Shown here: piece by piece, positions 34,266-45,911 of the stretch
Position numbering within the stretch: position 1 is the first letter of the stretch
Layout of the letters: each line of letters starts with the position of its first letter
DNA from: Streptomyces griseochromogenes
GTDB taxonomy: Bacteria; Actinomycetota; Actinomycetes; Streptomycetales; Streptomycetaceae
Length of the DNA stretch: 64,000 nt
Direction: 5' to 3'
Assembly: GCF_001542625.1 (NCBI RefSeq)
Contig: NZ_CP016279.1
Location: forward strand, 4,216,001-4,280,000
Notes under the pieces: model-generated
The model's input: only the letters and a program-made list of their open reading frames with translations
Databases searched by the model: none
What the model was told of the DNA's origin: nothing
Translations under genes and position numbers: made by a program

Positions 34266-35705
34266 TCAGTCGGCCAGATGATCGATCTGGCGCAGCTTGT
34301 TGGTCGCGTCCAGGGCTGCCACTTTGTACGACTCCGCCAGCGTCGGGTAGTTGAAGACCGCGTCGACCAGGTAGTCGACCGTGCCGCCGCAGCCCATCAC
34401 GGACTGGCCGATGTGGATCAGCTCGGTGGCGCCCGTGCCGAAGCAGTGCACGCCGAGCAGGCTGCGGTCCACCGGGGAGACCAGCAGCTTCAGCATGCCG
34501 TGGGAGTCCCCGATGATCTGGCCCCGGGCCAGCTCCCGGTAGCGGGCGATGCCCACCTCGAAGGGGACGCGGTCCTCGGTGAGTCGGTCCTCGGTGCGGC
34601 CGACGAAGCTGATCTCCGGGATCGTGTAGATGCCGATCGGCTGGAGGTTGTGCATGCGCCCGACCGGCTCCCCGCAGGCGTGATACGCGGCCGCCCGGCC
34701 CTGTTCCATCGAGGTCGCCGCGAGGGCCGGGAAACCGATCACGTCACCGACGGCGTAGATGTGCGGCACCTCGGTGCGGTAGTGCTCGTCCACCGCGATC
34801 CTGCCGCGTGGATCGGCCGTCAGCCCCGCCCGCTCCAGGTCGAGTCCCGCCGTGAGCCCCTGGCGGCCCGCCGAGTACATCACCGCGTCGGCGGGGATCT
34901 TCTTGCCGCTCTCCAGCACGGTCAGCGTGCCCCGGGGATGGCGTTCGACGGCCGCGACGGTCTCTCCGAAGCGGAAGGTCACGGCGAGGTCCCGCAGGTG
35001 GTACTTGAGCGACTCCACGACCTCCACGTCGCACAGGTCCAGCATTGCGGGCCGCTTCTCCACGACGGTCACCTTGCTGCCGAGCGCGGCGAACATCGAG
35101 GCGTACTCCATGCCGATCACACCGGCACCCACGATCACCATCGAGCGCGGCACCCGCTCCAGCGAGAGCACGTTGTCCGAGTCCATGATCGTGCGACCGT
35201 CGAACTCCACGCTGTCCGGGCGGGCCGGCCGGGTGCCGGTGGCGATCACGATGTGCTCGGCGTTCAGCAGCCGTTCGTTTCCGCTGACCTCGTCGCGCAG
35301 GGTCACGGTGTGCGGGCCGGTGAACCGGCCCGTCCCGGAGTACACGGCCACCTGGTTGCGGGCCAGCTGACTGCGGACGACGTCCACCTCACGGCCGACC
35401 ACGTGCCGGGTACGCGCGGTCAGGTCGCCGACGGTGATGTCGTCCTTCAACCGGTAGCTCTGCCCGTACAGGTCGCGCTGGGTGAGTCCGGTCAGGTACA
35501 GCACGGCCTCGCGCAGGGTCTTGGAGGGGATGGTGCCGGTGTGGAGCGACACCCCGCCGATCATGTCGGGGCGGTCGACGACGGCGACCCGGCGGCCGAG
35601 CTTGGCCGCGGCGATCGCGGCCTTCTGGCCACCGGGTCCGGATCCGATCACGAGCATGTCGAAGTCGGGCACCCTCAGGAGTCTGACAGCCACCGGGTGC
35701 CGCAC
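34266..35705 (-). CDS. sthA: Soluble pyridine nucleotide transhydrogenase SthA
   Basis: 479 residues, a two-dinucleotide-binding-domain flavoprotein. FAD fold [18 protein letters not shown]; the disulfide region of related enzymes reads LHTGTIPSK, lacking the cysteine pair (a known feature of SthA); the second nucleotide fold is [20 protein letters not shown] site [20 protein letters not shown]-terminal interface [15 protein letters not shown]. It balances NADPH and NADH. Start at GTG 35705 has AGGGG nearby; the more usual N-terminus begins at GTG 35672 (PDFDMLVIG), so the true start is uncertain. Confidence 0.9.
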   Translation of the reverse strand: MRHPVAVRLLRVPDFDMLVIGSGPGGQKAAIAAAKLGRRVAVVDRPDMIGGVSLHTGTIPSKTLREAVLYLTGLTQRDLYGQSYRLKDDITVGDLTARTRHVVGREVDVVRSQLARNQVAVYSGTGRFTGPHTVTLRDEVSGNERLLNAEHIVIATGTRPARPDSVEFDGRTIMDSDNVLSLERVPRSMVIVGAGVIGMEYASMFAALGSKVTVVEKRPAMLDLCDVEVVESLKYHLRDLAVTFRFGETVAAVERHPRGTLTVLESGKKIPADAVMYSAGRQGLTAGLDLERAGLTADPRGRIAVDEHYRTEVPHIYAVGDVIGFPALAATSMEQGRAAAYHACGEPVGRMHNLQPIGIYTIPEISFVGRTEDRLTEDRVPFEVGIARYRELARGQIIGDSHGMLKLLVSPVDRSLLGVHCFGTGATELIHIGQSVMGCGGTVDYLVDAVFNYPTLAESYKVAALDATNKLRQIDHLAD

Positions 35706-35744
35706 GGAAGCCCCTGTGCCGCCGCCGCGAACGGCGGCCGGACG

Positions 35745-36197
35745 TCAACTTCCCAGCCGCAATGCCTCACGCAACGCGCCGGCACGCTCGAGCCGTACGC
35801 TCCTCGGCGCCTCGCACAGTTCCGGGTCGGGCATGCGGAACGCGTCGCCGTCGAACCGGGGGACGACATGGACGTGCACGTGGTGAAGGACTTGACCCGG
35901 GATGTGGTTGTTCTGCAGGACGCTGCTTCCGACGGCCCCGTAGGCGTCCTTCACGGCGGCGGTCACTCGCGCCGTGACCTCGAAGATCTCATGCAGGAGC
36001 TCGGTCGGTACCTCATGCAGACCGGTCACGTGCGACACCGGCAGGACAAGCGCGTGACCGGGGTTGCGCCGTCGCTGCTTGAGCGCGGGGACGACGAAGA
36101 CGTTGTCCGAACGGCAGACGACCAGGTCTTCGTCGATCTCGCCTCGTCCGATCCCGCAGAAGGCGCAGTCGCTCACCCCGAAGACCTCCGAAGTCAC
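35745..36197 (-). CDS. HIT-family nucleotide-binding protein
   Basis: 150 residues with N-terminal zinc site CAFCGIGRGEI and the catalytic histidine triad HVHVHVVPR near residue 105; NNHIPGQVLHHV precedes it. HIT hydrolases cleave nucleotide phosphoramidates or dinucleoside polyphosphates via a histidine intermediate. GTG 36197 is the first reasonable start. Base composition is slightly less GC-rich than its neighbours. Substrate unknown. Confidence 0.88.
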   Translation of the reverse strand: MTSEVFGVSDCAFCGIGRGEIDEDLVVCRSDNVFVVPALKQRRRNPGHALVLPVSHVTGLHEVPTELLHEIFEVTARVTAAVKDAYGAVGSSVLQNNHIPGQVLHHVHVHVVPRFDGDAFRMPDPELCEAPRSVRLERAGALREALRLGS

Positions 36198-36251
36198 CTC
36201 GTGCCGGCTTCATCCGGCTCGAACGAGGCGTGTGACAGGGATACTTGCATA

Positions 36252-36449
36252 ATGGAGGTATCGAGGGGTTCGTGGGTCAACACCACGCACGACTGGGCCT
36301 GCCTCGTCGATTCGGATCATCTTGCGCACATCCGGCGGTGCCCGGAGAGGTTCGCGCCGACCGGACCGTGGCATCTGGTCCTTGAGGTTCTCGCGTGTCT
36401 CGCCATGGCGTGGCCGGCTCTGGAGATTCGAGTGGACGACAGGTCATGA
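36252..36449 (+). CDS. Short ORF, possible remnant of an actinobacterial small protein
   Basis: 65 residues, with fewer G/C third bases than neighbouring genes. The motif HLAHIRRCPERFAPTGPWHL recalls, by eye, the beginning of GHKL-ATPase (GyrB-like) proteins or their small actinobacterial relatives (xxIRRRPxMY...HHLVxEV). No normal-length partner follows. A CATAAT -10-like box overlaps its start, so it could be leaderless. Treat it as a possible truncated or recently acquired gene; I am unsure. Confidence 0.4.
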   Translation: MEVSRGSWVNTTHDWACLVDSDHLAHIRRCPERFAPTGPWHLVLEVLACLAMAWPALEIRVDDRS

Positions 36450-36470
36450 CCGGGTGAGAACGCCGGGCCC

Positions 36471-38177
36471 TCACAGAGACGCGAGGTTGTCCGCCAGGTC
36501 GGCGAGGCCGAGGGAGCCCTGGGTGAGCGCGTTCCTGTGCCAGGTCTTCAGGTCGAAGGCGGAGCCCAGGCGGCGGCGGGCGGCGTCGCGCCCCTGCAGC
36601 CAGGCGCGCTCTCCCAGCTTGTAGCCGATGGCCTGGCCGGGCCAGCCGAGATAGCGGTCGATCTCGCTGGTCCGACGGGCGGTGTCGCTGCCGTGGTGGT
36701 CGGCCATGAACGCGGTGGCGAGGTCCGGGGTCCAGCGTTCGCCGGGATGGAAGCCGGAGTCGGCCGGCACGGTCAGTTCCAGGTGCATGCCGATGTCGAT
36801 GATCACTCGGATGATCCGGAGCATCTGCTTGTCCAGATACCCGAGGCGGCGGGCGGGGTCCGTGAGAAAGCCCAGTTCGTCCATCAGACGCTCGGCGTAC
36901 AGGGCCCAGCCTTCCTTGTCGGCGCTGACGGCGCCGAGGGTGATCTGATAGCGGCTGAGACGGTCCGCGGCGGCGGTCCAGTGCGCGGTCTGCAGATGGT
37001 GCCCGGGAACGCCCTCGTGGTACCAGGTGCTGACGATCTCCCAGGTGGGGAACGTCTGTTGGCCCAAAGTGGGCAGGTACGTGCGCCCGGGGCGGCTGAA
37101 GTCCAGGCTGGGGCCGGTGTAGTAGGGAGCGCCCGAGCTGCCCGGCGGCGCGATCCTCGTCTCGACCCGGCGGAGCGGGCCGGAGATGTCGAAGTGGGTG
37201 CCGTCGAGCGCGTCGATCGCCTCGTCGATGATGTCCTGGAGCCAGCCGCGGATGTTCTCCTCACCCGTGATGGCGTGGCCGTACCGGTTCAGATGGTCCA
37301 TGGTCTCCCGGACGGTGGCGCCCGGGAGGATCCGGCCGGCCTCGGCCAGCATCTCGGCAGCCGTGCGGTGGAACTCCTCCCAGGCCCAGGCGTAAGCCTC
37401 GGCCGGGTCCGGGCCGGTGCCGTTGGACCAGCGGGCCGAGCGCAGATAGCGCTCGCGTCCGACGGCGTCCGGGGTGCCGTCCGCGGCGGGCAGGTACGTG
37501 CCGAGCAGCCAGTCACGGAATCCGGCCACCGCGCTCGTCGCCCGGTCGGCGGCGGCGTCCAGCTCGGGCCTGAGCCGATCCGGAGCCGCGGCCACGAACC
37601 CGGCGAACCAGCTCGCGCCGTCGGACTCCTGACCGGTCCAGGCGGCGAGCTGCCCGCTGACGGCCAGGACCTGGCGGGGCGCGCACAGCAGCCCGCGGGC
37701 GATGCCCTCGGTCAGGGTCGCCCGGTATCCGTCCAGCGCGCCGGGCAGATTGCGCAGCCGCCCGGCGACGGCAGCCCAGTCCTGGTCGGTGCCGGTGGGC
37801 ATCAGGGTGAAGATGCTCCGTACTTTGTGCAGGGGAGAGCTGACGTTGCGCAGCTCGCGGAAGTGGTCGCCCGCCTCGTGCAGGGCGAGTTGCGCGGTCA
37901 GCCGTTCCCGCAGCAACCGGGCACAGGTGCGCTCGGCGCCCTCCAGCACCACACCGTCCTTCTCGGCGGCCCGCTCGGTGGCGTCGAGCGCGCGCAGCGC
38001 TCGCCGGGCCTGCTCGGCGAGCGCCTCGAAGCCCTCGGGCGACAGATCCGGCTGCCGTTCGTCCTCGGGGTGCACACCGAGTCGGGTCGAGATCATGGGG
38101 TCGAGGGCGGCGACCTGCGCGACGTGGTCGTCGGCGATCCGGCGCGGGGTGCTCGGCTTCTCGGACATGGTCGTCAT
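36471..38177 (-). CDS. DUF885-family metallopeptidase-like protein
   Basis: 568 residues, helical, cytosolic. The gluzincin-like site HEGVPGHHLQ (about 387-396; H-E-x3-H variant) with the downstream glutamate in EGWALYAERLMDELGF marks the DUF885/M1-related family, whose members cleave peptides or dipeptide-like substrates. The length is typical (550-600). ATG 38177 and ATG 38168 are both possible. The gene is 91 bp after the MOSC fusion gene on the same strand. Confidence 0.85.
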   Translation of the reverse strand: MTTMSEKPSTPRRIADDHVAQVAALDPMISTRLGVHPEDERQPDLSPEGFEALAEQARRALRALDATERAAEKDGVVLEGAERTCARLLRERLTAQLALHEAGDHFRELRNVSSPLHKVRSIFTLMPTGTDQDWAAVAGRLRNLPGALDGYRATLTEGIARGLLCAPRQVLAVSGQLAAWTGQESDGASWFAGFVAAAPDRLRPELDAAADRATSAVAGFRDWLLGTYLPAADGTPDAVGRERYLRSARWSNGTGPDPAEAYAWAWEEFHRTAAEMLAEAGRILPGATVRETMDHLNRYGHAITGEENIRGWLQDIIDEAIDALDGTHFDISGPLRRVETRIAPPGSSGAPYYTGPSLDFSRPGRTYLPTLGQQTFPTWEIVSTWYHEGVPGHHLQTAHWTAAADRLSRYQITLGAVSADKEGWALYAERLMDELGFLTDPARRLGYLDKQMLRIIRVIIDIGMHLELTVPADSGFHPGERWTPDLATAFMADHHGSDTARRTSEIDRYLGWPGQAIGYKLGERAWLQGRDAARRRLGSAFDLKTWHRNALTQGSLGLADLADNLASL

Positions 38178-38267
38178 GCTGACGCACCGTCGCCGACCGT
38201 GTCAGCAGGCCACCGTCGCCTTTCGGCCGCTCGGGAGCGCGCACGAGCCGGGTGCCGTCGCCGTCCG

Positions 38268-40031
38268 TCACAGGTCGAGGACGACTTCGGTTGCCGGTTC
38301 GCTGCAGCAGACGAGGACGGTGCCGGTCTCGGGAGGTTCGAGGGGCGGGGTGGTGTAGGTGATGTCGCCCGACACCAGGTGAGTGACGCAGGTGTGACAG
38401 ACCCCGGTGCGGCAGGACCAGCGGGTGGGGATGTCGCAGGCCTCGGCGAGACCGAGCAGCGAGGCGTGAGCGGGCGACCAGGGGGTGGTGATGCCGCTGC
38501 GGGCGAAGGTGACGAGAGGGCCGGTGCCAGGAGGGCCCGGTGGCCGGTGTGGCGGGACGGCGGCGGTGGGCGTGACGCCGGGGTTGATGGCGGGCAGGGC
38601 GCTGAACTGTTCTGTATGGATCCGCTCGGGGCGCAGGCCGTGGTCGCGCAGGACTCTGCCGAGGTCGTCCATGAAGGCGGACGGTCCGCACAGGTAGGCG
38701 TCGGCGTCGGTGGGGATGCCCGTGGCCACGAGCTTTGAGGCGGTCGGACGGCCCTGGTCGATGTGGTGCTCTCCGGGTCGCGGGGCGGCCTCGGCGGTGT
38801 AGTAGACGTGCTCGTGGGCGCCGGGGAGTTGAGCCAGGAGCGCGTGGGTCTCGTCCGCGAAGGCGTGATGGGCGCGGTCGTGGGCGACGTGGATCCACCA
38901 GAGGGGGCGCGGGTCTCGGGCGGCGGCGAGCCGGTGGAGCATGGCGAGCACGGGGGTGGCGCCGATCCCCGCGGAGATGAGGACGACCGGGCGGGTGCCT
39001 TCCGCGAGCACGAACGTTCCGCGGGGGCTGGCGATGTCCAAGAGGTCCCCGGCGCGGAGCGTGTCGTGGATGTAGGCGCTGACCTTCCCCCGGGCCTCGT
39101 GCTTGACGCTGATGCGGTAGGCGTCGGCGCTGGGCGCGGAGGACAGGGAGTAGCTGCGTACGGTGGGTGCGGTGTCGCCGGCGGCGAGGCGGACGGAGAG
39201 GTACTGGCCCGGGCGGGCCTCGGGCAGGGGAGTGCCGTCGGTGGTGTTGAGGTAGATCGACGAGATGGTGGGTGTCTCGGGGACGATACGGGCGACGCGC
39301 ATGGGTTTGAAGCCCGGCCACCCCGGCTCTTCACGGGGCTGCTGGGCGGTGCCGAGTCCGCCGGGCCATCCAGGTTCCCGTCCGGGCTGCCGGGCGGCGG
39401 CGAGTTCGCGGAAGGACTGCTGCCATCCGGGGCTGAGGGCGGGGATGTTCAGCGCTCTGCGCAGCTTCGCGGGGTCGCGGTCGGGGAGGTAGAGCAGCGC
39501 GTCGGTGTCGGCGACGCTGAGTGCTTCCGGGCCCTTGCGGGTCAGGGTGATCTCGTCGCCGGCCTGCACGCCTCCCTCGGTGAGGACGCGCAGGTAGAAG
39601 CCGGGGCGGTGGTGGGCGACCAGCAGGGAGGCCATGGTGGGTTCGCCCAGCCGCAGGCCGACGCGGTAGCAGGTGACGCGCGGCTGGGTGACTTCGAACT
39701 CGGCCTCGCCGATGCGGTACCGGTCACCGATGCACACGTCGTCGTCCGGCAGCCCGTCGACGGTGAAGTTCTCCCCGAACATCCCGAAGGACAGGTCGTC
39801 GCGACCGAGGTGCTTCTGCCAGTACCGGTAGGAATCCAGCTGGTAGACGAGGACGGCGCGCATCTCGCCGCCGTGCCCGGCCAGGTCTCCCTGACCGTCT
39901 CCGTCGATGTTCAGGCGCCGCACCGTCCGGGGCCCGTCGACGGGCGACTTCCAGGCTCCGGTGTGGACCGTCCTTCCCTGCCAGGCGACGTCCCTGGGCA
40001 TCCCCACGTTGACGGACAGCAGCGTCGCCAT
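38268..40031 (-). CDS. MOSC - ferredoxin reductase - 2Fe-2S ferredoxin fusion
   Basis: 587 residues in three parts. (1) MOSC domain (1-215; LNIDGDGQGDLAGHGGEMRAV and the conserved cysteine of RVTCYRVGLR), as in YiiM-like proteins that bind a molybdenum cofactor. (2) A FAD/NAD(P) reductase domain (about 240-480; RSYSLSSAP, ISAGIGATPVLAML, DAYLCGPSAFM). (3) A C-terminal plant-type ferredoxin with CRTGVCHTC and a fourth cysteine near LVCC. The chain NAD(P)H to flavin to iron-sulfur to Mo is complete in one polypeptide, suiting reduction of N-hydroxylated compounds, as for YiiM. GGAGG precedes ATG 40031. Confidence 0.87.
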   Translation of the reverse strand: MATLLSVNVGMPRDVAWQGRTVHTGAWKSPVDGPRTVRRLNIDGDGQGDLAGHGGEMRAVLVYQLDSYRYWQKHLGRDDLSFGMFGENFTVDGLPDDDVCIGDRYRIGEAEFEVTQPRVTCYRVGLRLGEPTMASLLVAHHRPGFYLRVLTEGGVQAGDEITLTRKGPEALSVADTDALLYLPDRDPAKLRRALNIPALSPGWQQSFRELAAARQPGREPGWPGGLGTAQQPREEPGWPGFKPMRVARIVPETPTISSIYLNTTDGTPLPEARPGQYLSVRLAAGDTAPTVRSYSLSSAPSADAYRISVKHEARGKVSAYIHDTLRAGDLLDIASPRGTFVLAEGTRPVVLISAGIGATPVLAMLHRLAAARDPRPLWWIHVAHDRAHHAFADETHALLAQLPGAHEHVYYTAEAAPRPGEHHIDQGRPTASKLVATGIPTDADAYLCGPSAFMDDLGRVLRDHGLRPERIHTEQFSALPAINPGVTPTAAVPPHRPPGPPGTGPLVTFARSGITTPWSPAHASLLGLAEACDIPTRWSCRTGVCHTCVTHLVSGDITYTTPPLEPPETGTVLVCCSEPATEVVLDL

Positions 40032-40353
40032 CGCGGACCTCCTGCGGGTGGCCGACCGGGCAGCCCCTCGTGGCGCTGTGCCTTGTGCGCTCGGCCCGAT
40101 CCTAGTTCGGGTGCCGGTACCCCCGCGATTTCACGGAGTCGCCCACCCGGCCGCGGCGTCGTGCCTTCATGCGGTTGCGCTGGCAGACGTCCGCGTGCCG
40201 GGTGAGGGTTTGACGTGGGTCGACGTTCCGCCGCGCGGGCACGGCAACACCGGCCCGGAAACCAGCCTAACCAGTAAAAGCATCTTGACAGGTTAGCCGC
40301 GGCGTGCTCGACTGGGAATGTAACCGGTGAACATCAATAGAGGGGTTAGGGAT
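40032..40353. other. Intergenic region with candidate operator
   Basis: No gene seen. It carries the 12-bp imperfect palindrome at 40267-40296 and repeated AACC/GGTT half-sites up to the alpha/beta hydrolase start. Confidence 0.5.
40267..40296. promoter_or_regulatory. Operator-like palindrome upstream of hydrolase
   Basis: CTAACCAGTAAA and TTGACAGGTTAG form 12-bp arms (10 of 12 matches) around AGCATC. The right arm contains TTGACA, a -35-like box. The likely target is the gene starting at 40354; the regulator is not in the window. Confidence 0.55.
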
Positions 40354-41223
40354 ATGGCTTCCGCAGTCCACCACCGCACCGCCACCGTCGGAGACCTCGA
40401 AGTCTTCTACCGGGAGGCCGGCGACCCGAAGGCACCGACCGTGCTCCTGCTCCACGGCTTCCCGACCAGCTCGCACATGTTCCGCCACCTGATCCCTGCG
40501 CTCGCCGACCGCTACCACGTGATCGCCCCCGACCACATCGGGTTCGGTCAGTCCGCCATGCCCGCCCCGCGGGACTTCCCGTACACCTTCGAGGCCCTCA
40601 CCGAGGTCACCTCCGGCCTGCTCCGGCACCTGGGCATCGACCGGTTCGCGATGTACGTCCAGGACTACGGCGCCCCCATCGGCTGGCGGCTCGCACTGAA
40701 GGCCCCGGACCGCATCACCGCGATCATCACCCAGAACGGAAACGCCTACGAAGAGGGCTTCGTCAGGCCCTTCTGGGACGGAGTCTTCGCCTACACCGAG
40801 GCCCCGGGACCGGACACCGAGGCCCCCATGCGAGCCGCCCTGACCCTTGAGGTCACCCGTTGGCAGTACGTGAACGGAGTCGCCGACCCCAGCCTGGTCA
40901 GCCCCGACAACTGGGTCCACGACCAGGCGCTGCTGGACCGCCCCGGAAACGACGAGATCCAGCTCAGGCTCTTCCGCGACTACCCGACCAACGTCGGCCT
41001 CTACCCGCGCGTACACCAGTACTTCCGCGATTCCCAGGTCCCGCTGCTGGCGGTCTGGGGAGCGAACGACGAGATCTTCGGCCCCGAGGGCGCGAAGGCC
41101 TTCAGCCGGGACCTGCCCGGCGCCGAGATCCACCTGCTCGAGTCCGGGCACTTCGCCCTGGAGAGCCACCTGGAGCCCATCACCGAGCACATCCGCGACT
41201 TCCTCGCCCGCGTCCTCGCCTGA
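40354..41223 (+). CDS. Alpha/beta hydrolase, haloalkane-dehalogenase-like
   Basis: 289 residues. HGFPTSSHMF gives the oxyanion loop; the nucleophile elbow is VQDYGAPIGWRLAL, so the nucleophile is Asp, as in haloalkane dehalogenases and epoxide hydrolases, not Ser; a second acid is in VWGANDEIFGPEG, and the catalytic His in ESGHFALESH. ATG 40354 has GAGGGG 10 bases upstream. It is the first gene of a likely operon with the DUF427 and oxidoreductase genes. Substrate unknown. Confidence 0.85.
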   Translation: MASAVHHRTATVGDLEVFYREAGDPKAPTVLLLHGFPTSSHMFRHLIPALADRYHVIAPDHIGFGQSAMPAPRDFPYTFEALTEVTSGLLRHLGIDRFAMYVQDYGAPIGWRLALKAPDRITAIITQNGNAYEEGFVRPFWDGVFAYTEAPGPDTEAPMRAALTLEVTRWQYVNGVADPSLVSPDNWVHDQALLDRPGNDEIQLRLFRDYPTNVGLYPRVHQYFRDSQVPLLAVWGANDEIFGPEGAKAFSRDLPGAEIHLLESGHFALESHLEPITEHIRDFLARVLA

Positions 41224-41279
41224 CGCGCGGGCCCGACCGGCGCGACCACACGCCCACCCCGTATCCGGAAGGACCCGCC

Positions 41280-42140
41280 ATGGGACTGTCCTGGCAACAA
41301 GGCCCCCTCTCCGCGGGCGCCGTCGGACACTTCCTCACCGCCGACCCCCTGCCCGAGCGACTCCTGTTCGCCGAGCGGCTGCGCCGCCGTATGCGGGTGA
41401 GGTTCGACAGCGCCTGGATCGCCGACAGCGAGAACGTCGTCCTCCTGCACGAACCGGGCCGCTACCCGGTCGCCTACTTCCCCCACGAGGACATCGGCGA
41501 GCGGGTCCTGGTCGCAGGCGGCAAGGTCACCCACCACAAGGACCTCGGCGAGACGGCCTGGTACGCGGTGCGGGCCGGTGACCGCACCACCGAGCGCGCT
41601 GCCTGGGAGTTCACCGCCCCGCCCGATCACGCCGCCGAGCTCCGGGGCCGTATCGCCTTCGCCTGGCGAGCCATGGACGCCTTCTACGAGGAGGACGAGC
41701 GCATCCTCGGACACGCGGCGGACCCGTACCACCGCATCGACATCCGCAGCACCTCCCGCACGCTGGAAGTCCGGCTCGGCGACACCGTGATCGCCCGGTC
41801 CGAGCGCCCGCTCGTGCTCTACGAGTCCGGATTCGCCCCGCGCTGGTACGTCCCGCGTGCCGACATCGACGAGAGCCGGCTGCGCCCCGTCGAAGGCCGG
41901 ACGTTCTGTCCCTACAAGGGCCTGTGCGACTACTACGACATCGGCGCCGCGCGCCGCGCGGCCTGGGCGTACCGCGACCCCTACCGAGAGGCCGACAGGA
42001 TCGGCGGCCTGGTGTCGTTCGAACCGGACGAGGTGGAGGTCCGCCTCGACGGCACACGCCTGCGCCTCGAACCCGGGCAGAACGTCGTCCCCCACGGCGT
42101 CGACCGTGGCCTCGACGCCGACGAGGCCGAGCCCAGCTGA
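41280..42140 (+). CDS. Tandem DUF427-domain protein
   Basis: 286 residues with two copies of the DUF427 fold: RVRFDSAWIADSENVVLLHE to PVAYFPHEDI, and RTLEVRLGDTVIARSERPLV to PRWYVPRADIDES, the latter with the family signature TFCPYKGLCDYYDI. The double form is about twice the single-domain length of 95-130. GGAAGG is present upstream of ATG 41280. The function of DUF427 is not settled. It lies 56 bp after the hydrolase and 68 bp before the oxidoreductase. Confidence 0.85.
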   Translation: MGLSWQQGPLSAGAVGHFLTADPLPERLLFAERLRRRMRVRFDSAWIADSENVVLLHEPGRYPVAYFPHEDIGERVLVAGGKVTHHKDLGETAWYAVRAGDRTTERAAWEFTAPPDHAAELRGRIAFAWRAMDAFYEEDERILGHAADPYHRIDIRSTSRTLEVRLGDTVIARSERPLVLYESGFAPRWYVPRADIDESRLRPVEGRTFCPYKGLCDYYDIGAARRAAWAYRDPYREADRIGGLVSFEPDEVEVRLDGTRLRLEPGQNVVPHGVDRGLDADEAEPS

Positions 42141-42208
42141 CCCCGCTGGACGGGACCCCACCCCTCATCGAACAGCTGTGACCAGCCCCGATTGCGATGT
42201 GAGAGAAC

Positions 42209-45504
<3,296 letters not shown>

Positions 45505-45711
45505 CTAGGGCAGCAGCTTCTCGACGGCCGCTCGGCCCTCGGTCTCCAGCTTGCGGCGCGCCCAGGCGAGGGTCGCCGGAGTGACGTCCCTGCCCGCCGC
45601 CATCACCAGGTCCTCCGGGGTGACGTCCCTCGCGGGGGCGGAGTGGAGCAGGGCGTCCGGGGTGCAGTGGTCGTCGGACGACCGCGACTCTTCGGGTGTG
45701 GATGTCGACAT
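45505..45711 (-). CDS. Conserved hypothetical protein, 68 aa
   Basis: A small acidic soluble protein: Ser/Glu-rich N-terminus (STSTPEESRSSDD), then a helical part with DVTPEDLVMAAGRDVTPATL, and WARRKLETEGRAAVEKLL. The two DVTPEDL/DVTPATL stretches are a short internal repeat. The ATG follows a strong GGAGGAGG site 4-5 bases upstream. Homologues without known function are frequent in Streptomyces. It is divergent from the GH15 gene. Confidence 0.75.
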   Translation of the reverse strand: MSTSTPEESRSSDDHCTPDALLHSAPARDVTPEDLVMAAGRDVTPATLAWARRKLETEGRAAVEKLLP

Positions 45712-45911
45712 GATGCCTCCTCCTCGGTCCGGATGACCGCATCCGTGCCGGTGCCGCCGAACGGGGCACGTTCCTACGATTCCCCGCCGCGGCGCACCCT
45801 GCATCCGGAAGGCGCCGCGGCGCCGGGTGAGGTGCGCCTGCCCACGTCGCCGCGGGCCACTCGCCCTAAGCTGGAAGACAGCCCCTACATCGCATCGGGG
45901 AGGCCTCAGCC

